Shown here: piece by piece, positions 18,247-28,896 of the stretch
How the letters are laid out: each line of letters opens with the position of its first letter
How positions within the stretch are numbered: the first letter of the stretch is position 1
DNA from: Thalassospira sp. MCCC 1A01428
GTDB taxonomy: Bacteria; Pseudomonadota; Alphaproteobacteria; Rhodospirillales; Thalassospiraceae
Direction: 5' to 3'
Length of the DNA stretch: 64,000 bases
Assembly: GCF_002115825.1 (NCBI RefSeq)
Contig: NZ_JFJZ01000009.1
Span: forward strand, 108,432-172,431
Translations under genes and position numbers: made by a program
The notes under the pieces: generated by a model
Database searches by the model: none
Told to the model about the DNA's origin: nothing
The model's input: only the letters and a program-made list of their open reading frames with translations

Positions 18247-18555
18247 ATGCGTCTGCACCAGATCGCCCATTGCCGCACCGGTGATAAGGGCAATATCTCC
18301 AACATTTCCGTCATTGCCTATGACAATCGTGATTTCGCAATGCTGGCAGATCTGCTGACACCGGCATATGTCAAACAGTGTCTCGTGGGCATCGCCAATG
18401 GTGCAGTAGAACGCTACGAATTGCCACAATTAGGGGCTTTGAACTTCGTTTTGCATAACGCCCTTGGCGGTGGCGTTACACGGTCTCTGGCACTTGATGC
18501 GCATGGCAAATGCCTGGCATCGGCCATGCTGGAAATTGAAATGCCGGGGCGTTAG
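18247..18555 (+). CDS. AtuA C-terminal-like small protein
   Basis: This 102-residue protein corresponds to the separate C-terminal ferredoxin-fold domain of AtuA. The motifs AHCRTGDKGNISNI, RYELPQLGALNFVLHNALGG and GGGVTRSL are those conserved in this domain. It begins 2 nt after the larger AtuA-type gene, so the pair probably forms a two-subunit AtuA. No catalytic residue can be named with confidence. Confidence 0.8.
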   Translation: MRLHQIAHCRTGDKGNISNISVIAYDNRDFAMLADLLTPAYVKQCLVGIANGAVERYELPQLGALNFVLHNALGGGVTRSLALDAHGKCLASAMLEIEMPGR

Positions 18556-18628
18556 GAAGTGAAGCATACCTGCAACGAATTTGTTGCGGCCCCCAAATCG
18601 CACCTGGCAAATGACGGCATTTTGACAG

Positions 18629-20122
18629 TTAAAAATTGCCGGATGCACCGCCGCCGCTACTTCCGCCGCTTCCGCTGCCGCCGTTAAAACCACCATCAAT
18701 GCCGCCGTGATAATGATAATTGCGATTACGGTTTCCATGCGGAATTGCCTTCAAGACCTTAAAAAGCACCTGGCAGACAACAATGACAACCGAGCCAATA
18801 CAGCCAGCAATTAGCCAATGAATTGCGACATATTCTTGCAAGCGATTTCGAATTGCGACAACAAGCGATAGAAAAACAACACTGCCTGCGAAAATTGGCC
18901 ACTTATACCACTGCCAATAGGTGACATTAGCCCGGGTTGCGTCAATTATTTGCGCGACGCCATAGGTAATTCCCCCAATGTAATTTGCATCACTCAGGAT
19001 CGGCGTAACGTTATCGACCACCTGCTTCATAACGGTGTCGTATAAGCCTGAATAACCCGCACCCATTTCAATCCGAACTTTGCGGTCTTCATCCGAAACG
19101 ATAAACAACACACCCTTGTTTTCGGATTGAGAAATGTTCTTCCCGCCAATGTCAAAATCGCGAAAAACCTCGGTGGCAAAACCTTCCCAACTTTTCTGAG
19201 ACGAAACCGCCTGATAGGAATGAACCGTCAGCACCGATATCTCCGTGCCGCTTTCTTGTTCGTAGTCTTGCAGGTCCCTGGTAAGGCTGGCTGTTACTGC
19301 AGGCGACAATAACCCGGCAAAATCATTTACATACCGGTCATATCGTTTTAACGAAAAGCGGTGAAGCGGCGCACGAAACCCCGGATAATCGGCAGAAAAA
19401 TTATCTGCTGTTTCCAACATGTTCAGGGAACGACGCTGTACGATATCGACAATCAATTCGATTGCTTTGGCCATGTCGTTGTGCGTCAAAATCGGGCTGA
19501 ACTGATAAATGCCAAGTTCCCGCCACTCGCCTTTGGCCAAACCAAATCCGTTACCATTTATGACCCGAACCGCTTTGTCTTCTTTTGAAAATATGACCAA
19601 AACAGCACGACCACCTGGGCGTTCCTCCGGCATCACTCCGGCGTATTTCTTAATGACTTCTTCCAGTGATTTGGTTCTGACCTGTTCCGCAAGGTTCTGT
19701 TCTTTGGCAAATGCCTGAGCCCTTTGTTTATACGAACTGGATTCTGTTTCCGTTTTACCCATGTTCCAGTCCCGGTAAGTATCGTCAAGCAATGCATCAA
19801 TGCCCTCCTCGTTCTCCGGGAACTTTTCAACCGTCAGCACCGAAACTTCGATCTGTTCTTTATCTTCAAATGCCTTCAGGGACGACGTAAGGGCACCCGC
19901 TTTCTGTTGTGTAAGAAGAGACGCATAATCATTGACATAACGTGCCGTGCGCTCGTAAGCCGCCGCATTTGCAACATCAAGAACAGCTAGCAAAAACGCC
20001 AGCACAAGAAGCATAAATGCGGAATTTTTAACGATATTTTTGATCCAGCCGCCAGCCTGCTCCGGCATTGTCACCGCAATGGGTTTCAGGCGGCATGGCA
20101 CGAATATCGGCTGCAAATGCAT
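18629..20122 (-). CDS. Membrane protein with two TPM domains
   Basis: This 497-residue protein has an N-terminal membrane anchor or signal (about 35-54) and two TPM (DUF477) domains in tandem, about 60-235 beginning YVNDYASLL and about 263-400 beginning YVNDFAGLL. Two helices follow (about 408-424 and 432-455), then a Gly/Ser-rich tail (473-497). The usual bacterial TPM protein has one domain, then a helix and a Gly-rich tail, so the extra domain is the odd point. TPM domains in plants and bacteria are linked to photosystem repair or acid phosphatase activity, but bacterial function is mostly unknown. GGAG lies unusually close to the ATG; the ATG at 20068 is an alternative start. Confidence 0.82.
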   Translation of the reverse strand: MHLQPIFVPCRLKPIAVTMPEQAGGWIKNIVKNSAFMLLVLAFLLAVLDVANAAAYERTARYVNDYASLLTQQKAGALTSSLKAFEDKEQIEVSVLTVEKFPENEEGIDALLDDTYRDWNMGKTETESSSYKQRAQAFAKEQNLAEQVRTKSLEEVIKKYAGVMPEERPGGRAVLVIFSKEDKAVRVINGNGFGLAKGEWRELGIYQFSPILTHNDMAKAIELIVDIVQRRSLNMLETADNFSADYPGFRAPLHRFSLKRYDRYVNDFAGLLSPAVTASLTRDLQDYEQESGTEISVLTVHSYQAVSSQKSWEGFATEVFRDFDIGGKNISQSENKGVLFIVSDEDRKVRIEMGAGYSGLYDTVMKQVVDNVTPILSDANYIGGITYGVAQIIDATRANVTYWQWYKWPIFAGSVVFLSLVVAIRNRLQEYVAIHWLIAGCIGSVVIVVCQVLFKVLKAIPHGNRNRNYHYHGGIDGGFNGGSGSGGSSGGGASGNF

Positions 20123-21019
20123 TCTCCACTTCGTAAATCAATACATCTGCACGCAAATTTACGGGCCAGACAGACCAACAGTTAACAGCACACCTTCTTG
20201 GCGCGTCAGCTTAAAATACAACCAAAAACATTCAACCAAAAGAAATTACACCGTTAAATGATTCCCCCTTCATCAACATGATGAGAACGAGTTCAACCCC
20301 GGCAATCGTTTCGTCAGGAAAATTACGCATAAAATTTCGTTTATGAAAATTTTTCAGTGCTTTCTCATACGAAATTCGCATCTCGCCCTGAATGTTCAAC
20401 ATCCCCGGCGAATGGTGAATACGCGGCCAGGTATCCTCGACGACGTAAATATGACCTGCCCTACCCCTTACCATGTCGCGATTACATCTGTTTTCCCGTG
20501 TTCTGGCAGCAACGTCCTGATGAACGTTCGTTTGCTGGTCGCACATGGTAAGAAGGGGTTTTATTGCACAAAATCCACCGAATCCTGGTTCGTTTCGCAT
20601 CATGAAACTAACATAACTAATTGAAAAATATGATTATTTATAAAACTGAGATTTCGACAATGCCATGCTCGCGGATCAATTCTCCGCAACAAACTTACAA
20701 AAGCACACACCCTCGGCAGGGTCCAAAAATGAAATATCGGCGCGATCTGTTATTTTCACTTTCCAACGATTCCAGTGAAAATTCGGCCGATTACACACCG
20801 TCTCACGTCCGTTATGCCGGAAAAACGCATAAATTTCTGAATCAAAAAATAGTTCAGGAACAATATGTTGAAAGAACGAAAAAGCACGGCAAAGCTGAAA
20901 ATTTCGCGAATGAAATATTTTCACTTGCGTTTAATTTCTCTTGTTTGTAACGTTTGTGAAAATAAAGAACGACAGTTAACACCAGCTGTCAACAATCCGG
21001 GCAATCAGGGAGGAACAGG
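20123..21019. other. Gene-poor, AT-rich interval upstream of glpD
   Basis: About 0.9 kb without a recognisable gene. Base composition is visibly more AT-rich than the flanks, above all 20600-20970. Two unrecognised open frames exist (minus 20232-20603, plus 20621-20950), but neither has a family motif or a convincing ribosome binding site. The region ends in GGGAGGAAC before glpD, so the glpD promoter should lie in its last part. I cannot identify regulatory sites with confidence. Confidence 0.6.
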
Positions 21020-22561
21020 TTGCTCACTTCAGACACATATGACGTGGCCATTATTGGCGGCGGCATCAATGGCGCAGGCATTGCGCGGGATGCAGCAGGA
21101 CGCGGGCTTAAGGTTTTTCTGTGCGAAAAGAACGACCTTGCTTCCGCCACGTCTTCGGCCAGCACCAAGCTCATTCATGGTGGCTTGCGCTATCTGGAAT
21201 ATTATGAATTCCGGCTGGTGCGCGAAGCCCTGATCGAACGCGAAGTTCTGCTAAACGCTGCCCCGCATATCATCTGGCCGTTGCGCTTTGTTCTGCCGCA
21301 TGTCAAAGGCTTGCGGCCGGCATGGATGATCCGTCTTGGTCTGTTTCTTTATGACCATCTCGGGGGCCGCAAAAAACTGCCTGCGTCACAAGGTGTGCGT
21401 TTGGCCGCCCACCCTGCCGGGGCGCCACTGGCACCGGGCACGAACAAGGCCTTTGTTTATTCCGATTGCTGGGTACAGGATGCCCGCCTTGTTGTTCTAA
21501 ATGCAATCGATGCCCAGGAACGCGGTGCTGAAATCAATGTTGGCACCGAATGCCTTTCTGCCCGGCGCGACGGTGACTTATGGATTGTCACCGTGCGTCA
21601 AAACGGAACAGAACGGCAAATTCGGGCCAGGTCCCTGGTTAATGCCGCCGGGCCATGGTGTGCCGAATTGCTGGAAAACAAGGTCGATGCCCATAAAAAA
21701 CAGGGCATTCGTCTGGTGCAGGGCAGCCACATTGTTGTACCCAAACTGTTTGATCACGATTATTGCTATATTTTCCAAAATCCCGACGGGCGCATTGTTT
21801 TTGCTATTCCCTATGAACAGGATTTCACCCTGATCGGCACTACCGATCGCGATTATAAGGGTGATCCCGCAAAAGTTGCCATCAGCGATGGTGAAATTTC
21901 CTATTTGTGCGAACTGGCAAACACCTATTTCGCCCATAAGATAACGCCTGCCAATGTTGTCTGGTCCTATTCCGGGGTGCGCCCGCTTTATGGCAATGCC
22001 GACGAAGACGCCTCCGCCGTCACCCGCGATTACGTTCTGGAAATTGACCAGAAAAACGACGAAGCCCCGCTGCTTAACATTTATGGCGGCAAAATAACCA
22101 CCTATCGCAAACTGGCAGAATCCGCCCTTGCCCGCCTTTCACCCTATCTGGGCAATTCCCGGGGCCCCTGGACAAGCGGCACCCCGCTTCCGGGCGGCGA
22201 TATGCCGGATGGCAATTTTGATGCCTATTTTGCCGCAATGCAGCAACGATTTTCCTGGCTTCCTGCTGCACAGCTCTACCGTTACGTGCGAAATTACGGC
22301 ACACTGACCAACAGAATAATCGCTGATGCATCAGATATTTCCGGTCTGGGCCTGCATCTGGGGAATGACGTTTACGAAAACGAACTGCGCTATCTGGTTC
22401 AACATGAATGGGCTCGCTGCGCGGAAGACGTTTTGTGGCGGCGTTCCAAACTCGGCTTGCATGTTTCAGGGGATACCGCATCCGCCATTGCCAACTGGTT
22501 TGTTAAAACCGCCCCCTCCATCCTAACCGCCCCAATGGGCGAAGGAAATGAAGACAAATGA
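21020..22561 (+). CDS. glpD: Aerobic glycerol-3-phosphate dehydrogenase
   Basis: This 513-residue FAD-dependent membrane-associated enzyme oxidises glycerol-3-phosphate to dihydroxyacetone phosphate and passes electrons to quinone. The FAD-binding GGGINGAGIARDAAGRG is at residues 13-29, and TKLIHGGLRYLEYYEF follows at about residue 50, both typical of GlpD. The start is TTG, preceded by GGGAGGAAC. Its stop overlaps the glpS start as ATGA, tying the enzyme to the glycerol importer. A glycerol kinase gene is needed for the route but is not in this window. Confidence 0.95.
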   Translation: MLTSDTYDVAIIGGGINGAGIARDAAGRGLKVFLCEKNDLASATSSASTKLIHGGLRYLEYYEFRLVREALIEREVLLNAAPHIIWPLRFVLPHVKGLRPAWMIRLGLFLYDHLGGRKKLPASQGVRLAAHPAGAPLAPGTNKAFVYSDCWVQDARLVVLNAIDAQERGAEINVGTECLSARRDGDLWIVTVRQNGTERQIRARSLVNAAGPWCAELLENKVDAHKKQGIRLVQGSHIVVPKLFDHDYCYIFQNPDGRIVFAIPYEQDFTLIGTTDRDYKGDPAKVAISDGEISYLCELANTYFAHKITPANVVWSYSGVRPLYGNADEDASAVTRDYVLEIDQKNDEAPLLNIYGGKITTYRKLAESALARLSPYLGNSRGPWTSGTPLPGGDMPDGNFDAYFAAMQQRFSWLPAAQLYRYVRNYGTLTNRIIADASDISGLGLHLGNDVYENELRYLVQHEWARCAEDVLWRRSKLGLHVSGDTASAIANWFVKTAPSILTAPMGEGNEDK

Positions 22562-23658
22562 CCCTAACACTTGAAAATATTACCAAAACCATGGGAGGTG
22601 TCACCCATATCGACGATGTGTCGATGACGCTGGAACCGGGTTCGTTCAATGTTTTGCTGGGCCGAACCCTGGCGGGGAAAACCACATTGATGCGGATCAT
22701 GGCCGGGCTGGAACCGCCCAGCAGCGGACGTATCCTGGTGAATGATGCCGATGTGACCGGCCAGCGTGTGCAAAAACGCAATATTGCGATGGTCTATCAG
22801 CAATTTATCAATTACCCGTCGATGAATGTGTATGACAACATCGCATCGCCGTTAAAATTGCAGGGCACTGACAAGGCCGAAATTGACCGCCGGGTGCGTT
22901 CGACAGCTGCATTAATGCATATCGAACATCTGCTGGACCGTTTGCCACAGGAACTCTCGGGCGGGCAACAACAGCGCACTGCCATGGCCCGCGCCATGGT
23001 CAAGGATTGCACGCTTCTTTTGCTCGACGAGCCACTGGTGAACCTGGATTATAAATTGCGCGAAGAACTGCGCGAAGAAATCCCAAACCTGTTGGCCGAA
23101 CGCGACACCATTGTGGTTTATGCCACAACCGAACCGATGGAAGCCCTGCTTTTGGGCGGCAAATGCGCTGTTATGCATGAAGGCCGTGTCACCCAGTTTG
23201 GCCCCACCACCAGTGTTTTTCATAATCCGGCCACGGTTGAAACCGGTCTGATTTTTTCCGATCCCCCCATTAACCTTATCCCGGCCCATATCAGCAACGA
23301 CACATTGTCGCTTGCCAGCGGTCATACCATTCCGCTTTCCGGGCATTTGTCGGGTTTAAACACCGGCAACTGCACTGTTGGCGTCCGGGCCAATCATTTA
23401 TCCGTGGTTAATCCCGGCGCGCATGCCGTTGCCTTGCAAGGACATGTTGAACTGGCTGAAATCACCGGGTCTGAAACCTTTGTTCATGTGCATTTTAGCG
23501 ACGTCTCCTGGGTTATTCAGGAAGAAGGCGTTCACAATCCGCGCCTGGGCGAAACATCTACTTTCTATCTCGATCCGTCACGCCTGTTTGTTTTTGATGC
23601 CGATAACCGGCTGAAGGCCGCCCCACCTGTTGAAATCGCAAACGGCAAGGCCGCCTGA
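22558..23658 (+). CDS. glpS: Glycerol ABC importer ATPase GlpS, H-loop His replaced
   Basis: This 366-residue ATPase is of the sugar-type (MalK/UgpC) class with a C-terminal TOBE-like regulatory part. Walker A is GRTLAGKT (35-42), the signature LSGGQQQR (133-140) is intact and Walker B is LLLLDEP. The H-loop, normally VTH, reads ATTEP here, with Thr191 at the switch histidine position. This is known from rhizobial GlpS proteins as I recall them. With GlpT it should form an asymmetric pair (see GlpT). It is the second gene of the glycerol operon. Confidence 0.9.
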   Translation: MTLTLENITKTMGGVTHIDDVSMTLEPGSFNVLLGRTLAGKTTLMRIMAGLEPPSSGRILVNDADVTGQRVQKRNIAMVYQQFINYPSMNVYDNIASPLKLQGTDKAEIDRRVRSTAALMHIEHLLDRLPQELSGGQQQRTAMARAMVKDCTLLLLDEPLVNLDYKLREELREEIPNLLAERDTIVVYATTEPMEALLLGGKCAVMHEGRVTQFGPTTSVFHNPATVETGLIFSDPPINLIPAHISNDTLSLASGHTIPLSGHLSGLNTGNCTVGVRANHLSVVNPGAHAVALQGHVELAEITGSETFVHVHFSDVSWVIQEEGVHNPRLGETSTFYLDPSRLFVFDADNRLKAAPPVEIANGKAA

Positions 23659-23673
23659 GCCCGGAGACGTAAA

Positions 23674-24768
23674 ATGGCACGTATTGATCTTAATAACCTG
23701 GCCCATTCCTATTTCCCGGACCCGAAAGGCGACGAGGACTATGCCCTGCGCCGTATGGAGCATGTCTGGGAAGATGGTGGCGCCTATGCTTTGCTTGGCC
23801 CGTCGGGGTGTGGCAAAACAACATTGCTCAACATTATTTCCGGCCTGCTCACACCATCCCACGGCAAAGTTCTGTTTGATGGCAAAGATGTTACCAATCT
23901 GGCCCCGGAACAGCGCAACATTGCCCAGGTTTTTCAGTTTCCAGTCATTTATGACACAATGACAGTTTTTGAAAACCTTGCATTCCCGTTGCGCAATCGT
24001 GGTATTGCCGAAACACAGGTTAAAACCCGCGTTCACGAAATTGCCGATATGCTCGACTTAACCGGCAAGCTGAAACAAAAGGCGCGTGGTCTTGGGGCCG
24101 ATGAAAAACAGACCATTTCGCTGGGCCGTGGCCTGGTGCGCGATGATGTCTCAGCCATTCTGTTTGACGAACCGCTTACCGTGATCGACCCGCACCTGAA
24201 ATGGGTGCTGCGTCGCAAACTTAAGGAAATTCATAATAAACTGCGCCCGACGATGGTTTATGTCACCCACGACCAGATCGAGGCCCTGACATTTGCCGAC
24301 AAGGTTGTCGTCATGTATGGCGGCAAGGTCGTGCAGCTTGGCACCCCGCAGGAACTGTTTGAAAACCCGGCCCACACCTTTGTCGGTTATTTCATCGGCA
24401 GCCCCGGCATGAACATTATGCCCTGCAATATAGATGCCGGTGCCGCCTGGATCGATGGGCAGCGCATTGCCCTGTCCGACACGCAACTGGCCGCGCTTGG
24501 CAACGCATCGGGCAAACTTGAACTTGGCATCCGCCCCGAATTTGTTCGCCTTGAAAGCGAAAACGCCACCGTCGGCGACGACGGCATTCCCGTCAATATC
24601 GTCAAGGTCGAAGACCTCGGGCAGTATAAAATCGCCACCACCCGGTTTGGCAACGCCGAGCTAAAGGTAAAGGTTGGTGAAGACCAGCAAGTTGTCGGGC
24701 AAAGCGGTGTTCTGCGATTGCCGCAAGAATGGACCAAAATCTATGCCGACAGTCAGCTGGTCGCGTAA
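23674..24768 (+). CDS. glpT: Glycerol ABC importer ATPase GlpT, degenerate signature
   Basis: This 364-residue ATPase has Walker A GPSGCGKT (42-49), Walker B AILFDEP (161-167) and an intact H-loop histidine, His199 (YVTHDQ). Its signature motif is LGADEKQT (140-147) in place of LSGGQ. GlpS has the reverse defect, so only the site made of GlpT's Walker motifs and GlpS's signature looks competent. GGAGACG precedes the start. A TOBE-type C-terminal domain is present from about residue 240. The name is the rhizobial one and is unrelated to the E. coli GlpT antiporter. Confidence 0.9.
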   Translation: MARIDLNNLAHSYFPDPKGDEDYALRRMEHVWEDGGAYALLGPSGCGKTTLLNIISGLLTPSHGKVLFDGKDVTNLAPEQRNIAQVFQFPVIYDTMTVFENLAFPLRNRGIAETQVKTRVHEIADMLDLTGKLKQKARGLGADEKQTISLGRGLVRDDVSAILFDEPLTVIDPHLKWVLRRKLKEIHNKLRPTMVYVTHDQIEALTFADKVVVMYGGKVVQLGTPQELFENPAHTFVGYFIGSPGMNIMPCNIDAGAAWIDGQRIALSDTQLAALGNASGKLELGIRPEFVRLESENATVGDDGIPVNIVKVEDLGQYKIATTRFGNAELKVKVGEDQQVVGQSGVLRLPQEWTKIYADSQLVA

Positions 24769-24782
24769 GGGGGGCTTGGAAA

Positions 24783-25655
24783 ATGAATAAAATCACCAAT
24801 AACAAAGCCTGGTTTCTGGTGCTGCCGGTATTTTGCATCGTCGCGATTAGCGCGATCATTCCGCTAATGACGGTGGTAAACTATTCGGTACAGGACATTT
24901 TCGGGCCAGACAGCCGGTTCTTTGTCGGCACTGAATGGTTCCAGCAGGTTCTTGATGACAGTCGCCTGCACGAAGCCCTGCTACGCCAGATCGGCTATAC
25001 TTTCAGCGTTCTTTTAATCGAAATTCCACTGGGCATTGGTGTTGCCTTAACCTTGCCGCGCAAGGGCTGGGGCGTCTCGGCCTGTATGGTGCTGCTGGCA
25101 TTGCCGCTTCTTATTCCCTGGAATGTCGTGGGCACGATCTGGCAAATCTTTGGTCGTGCCGATATCGGCCTGGGCGGCTATATCCTCAACATGCTGGGCG
25201 TAAGTTATAACTACACCCAAAGCTCGGTTGATGCCTGGTTGACGGTTCTGGTGATGGATGTCTGGCACTGGACCAGCCTGGTTGTGTTGCTGTGTTATGC
25301 CGGTTTGCGCTCTATTCCCGATGCCTATTATCAGGCTGCCAAAATTGATGGTGCATCACGCTGGGCGGTTTTCCGGTTCATTCAATTGCCAAAAATGCAG
25401 TCGGTTCTGGTGATTGGCGTGCTGTTACGCTTCATGGACAGCTTCATGATTTACACCGAACCCTTTGTTTTAACGGGCGGCGGTCCGGGTAATGCCACCA
25501 CTTTCCTAAGCCAGTATTTAACACGCATGGCGGTGGGCCAGTTTGATCTTGGTCCGGCGGCGGCATTCTCGCTGATCTATTTCCTGATTATTCTACTGGT
25601 TTGCTGGGTTTTCTACACCGTCGTTATGAACGCCGGACAGCGGGAGGAACAATAA
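24783..25655 (+). CDS. glpP: Glycerol ABC importer permease GlpP
   Basis: This 290-residue inner-membrane permease of the MalF/UgpA type has six predicted helices. The EAA loop that docks on the ATPase is at about residues 196-215 (YYQAAKIDGASRWAVFRFIQLP). I chose the ATG at 24783; an in-frame ATG at 24729 lies inside the end of glpT and would add residues with no family match. The gap to glpT is 14 nt. It is the partner of GlpQ. Confidence 0.92.
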   Translation: MNKITNNKAWFLVLPVFCIVAISAIIPLMTVVNYSVQDIFGPDSRFFVGTEWFQQVLDDSRLHEALLRQIGYTFSVLLIEIPLGIGVALTLPRKGWGVSACMVLLALPLLIPWNVVGTIWQIFGRADIGLGGYILNMLGVSYNYTQSSVDAWLTVLVMDVWHWTSLVVLLCYAGLRSIPDAYYQAAKIDGASRWAVFRFIQLPKMQSVLVIGVLLRFMDSFMIYTEPFVLTGGGPGNATTFLSQYLTRMAVGQFDLGPAAAFSLIYFLIILLVCWVFYTVVMNAGQREEQ

Positions 25656-25656
25656 A

Positions 25657-26460
25657 ATGAAGTTCCAGAAACGTCACATCGCCCTTTTGGTTTACATTCT
25701 GTTCCTGTTGTTGCCAATTTACTGGCTGTTCAACATGTCGATCAAAACCAATACCGAAATTCTCGGGTCCATGACCCTGTTTCCCGATAACCCGACTTTG
25801 GCAAACTACGCCACCATCCTGACCGATCCGGCATGGTATTCGGGCTATATCAATTCGATGATCTATGTTGCGATCAACGTGGTGATTTCGCTGGTGGTGG
25901 CATTACCTGCAGCCTATGCGTTTTCGCGCTATAATTTTACCGGCGATAAACATCTGTTTTTCTGGCTTTTGACCAACCGCATGGCACCGCCTGCTGTATT
26001 TCTGTTGCCATTTTTTCAGTTGTACTCATCGGTCGGGCTGTTTGACACGCACATCGCGGTAGCCCTCGCACATTGTCTGTTTAACGTGCCACTTGCCGTC
26101 TGGATCCTCGAAGGTTTCATGTCGGGCATTCCCAAGGAAATCGACGAAACCGCCTATATTGACGGTTATTCTTTCCCGCGTTTCTTTGCCACCATCTTCA
26201 TTCCGCTCATTCGGTCGGGCATCGGGGTAACGGCATTCTTCTGCTTCATGTTCAGCTGGGTGGAATTGCTGCTGGCGCGCACCCTAACCTCGGTTAACGC
26301 CAAACCGATTGTTGCGACCATGACCCGTACGGTTTCGGCATCGGGGCTGGATTGGGGCGTGCTTGCGGCCGCTGGCGTGTTGACGATTGTTCCAGGGGCG
26401 CTGGTGATCTGGTTTGTGCGTAATTACATCGCCAAAGGCTTCGCGATGGGCCGGGTCTGA
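25657..26460 (+). CDS. glpQ: Glycerol ABC importer permease GlpQ
   Basis: This 267-residue permease of the MalG/UgpE type has six predicted helices and the EAA loop near residues 163-182 (EIDETAYIDGYSFPRFFATI). GGGAGGAAC precedes the ATG and overlaps the last codons of glpP, so the two are coupled. It forms the membrane channel with GlpP. The symbol follows the rhizobial operon and does not mean glycerophosphodiesterase. Confidence 0.92.
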   Translation: MKFQKRHIALLVYILFLLLPIYWLFNMSIKTNTEILGSMTLFPDNPTLANYATILTDPAWYSGYINSMIYVAINVVISLVVALPAAYAFSRYNFTGDKHLFFWLLTNRMAPPAVFLLPFFQLYSSVGLFDTHIAVALAHCLFNVPLAVWILEGFMSGIPKEIDETAYIDGYSFPRFFATIFIPLIRSGIGVTAFFCFMFSWVELLLARTLTSVNAKPIVATMTRTVSASGLDWGVLAAAGVLTIVPGALVIWFVRNYIAKGFAMGRV

Positions 26461-26484
26461 TCGGTACAGAAAGGAATTAAAACA

Positions 26485-26757
26485 ATGTCATGGATGGCCT
26501 GGACACCGGTTACAGCGGGTTTCTTCATCTGTATCGCCCTAATGCTGATTGGCATGGGAATTTGGCAGGCAGTTTCGCCTACCATTCCGCGCCGGGGCTT
26601 TTTGCCGCTGGTTACCACACGGGGCGATCGCCTTTTCATTAGCCTTCTTGGCGCGGCTTATATTCATCTTGCCTGGCTTGCTGTTACCGACACAACGGTC
26701 CTGGTCGCATCGGGTATTGCGATCGTCTGGCTGCTTGTCGTGATGCGCTGGGGTTAA
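26485..26757 (+). CDS. glpU: Small membrane protein of the glycerol importer operon (DUF2160)
   Basis: This 90-residue protein is almost entirely hydrophobic, with a helix near residues 7-27 and two more from about 53 to 90. It matches the small DUF2160-type protein that sits between permease and binding-protein genes in rhizobial glycerol operons, which I remember as glpU. Its function is unknown; it may stabilise or regulate the transporter. AAAGGAA precedes the start. Confidence 0.75.
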   Translation: MSWMAWTPVTAGFFICIALMLIGMGIWQAVSPTIPRRGFLPLVTTRGDRLFISLLGAAYIHLAWLAVTDTTVLVASGIAIVWLLVVMRWG

Positions 26758-26763
26758 TCATCG

Positions 26764-26799
26764 GGTGTTTGCGCTGTGTCCTACACCAGTGCAAACACC
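26764..26799 (+). terminator. Hairpin between glpU and glpV
   Basis: GGTGTTTGC (26764-26772) and GCAAACACC (26791-26799) form a perfect 9-bp stem, and inner CTG/CAG and TGT/ACA pairs can extend it. TTTCAGTCTT follows. It lies immediately before the binding-protein gene, so it may attenuate readthrough or stabilise the glpV mRNA. Confidence 0.5.
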
Positions 26800-26896
26800 T
26801 TTCAGTCTTCACCATGGCGGGCATCGGTCTTCCCCCGTTCTGGTGTGCCGGATTCAAAGCTGGCAATTTAATGGAAGACCAACAGGGAGGAACGAC

Positions 26897-28651
<1,755 letters not shown>

Positions 28652-28669
28652 CAGCCCGAAACATCTACA

Positions 28670-28703
28670 GGTTAAGCCGAAGAAAACACCCTTCGGCTTA
28701 ACC
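28670..28703 (+). terminator. Terminator hairpin of the glycerol operon
   Basis: GGTTAAGCCGAAG (28670-28682) and CTTCGGCTTAACC (28691-28703) form a perfect 13-bp stem with an 8-nt loop, 19 nt past the glpV stop. No clear T-run follows. Confidence 0.6.
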
Positions 28704-28896
28704 GCCTTATCAATATTCCGACATCACACCGTCATCCGTCCCGATCGCGTAACATATTCATAATCTGGCTATTACGCGGCCCTGCTTTGGCAGGCACCAC
28801 CCAAGACATTCGGCAAACCGGATGCACCGTACCTGAAAGACCAGGGAAAGCCGATCACCGCCATATCAAATATGCGGGCTCGACAGGGAGGAATTC

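Noticed and set aside
20232..20603. Minus-strand open frame of 123 codons upstream of glpD
   Set aside because: No recognisable domain and an unconvincing start; kept only as part of the unexplained interval.
20621..20950. Plus-strand open frame of 109 codons upstream of glpD
   Set aside because: No domain, low-complexity polar sequence, very AT-rich; coding potential doubtful.
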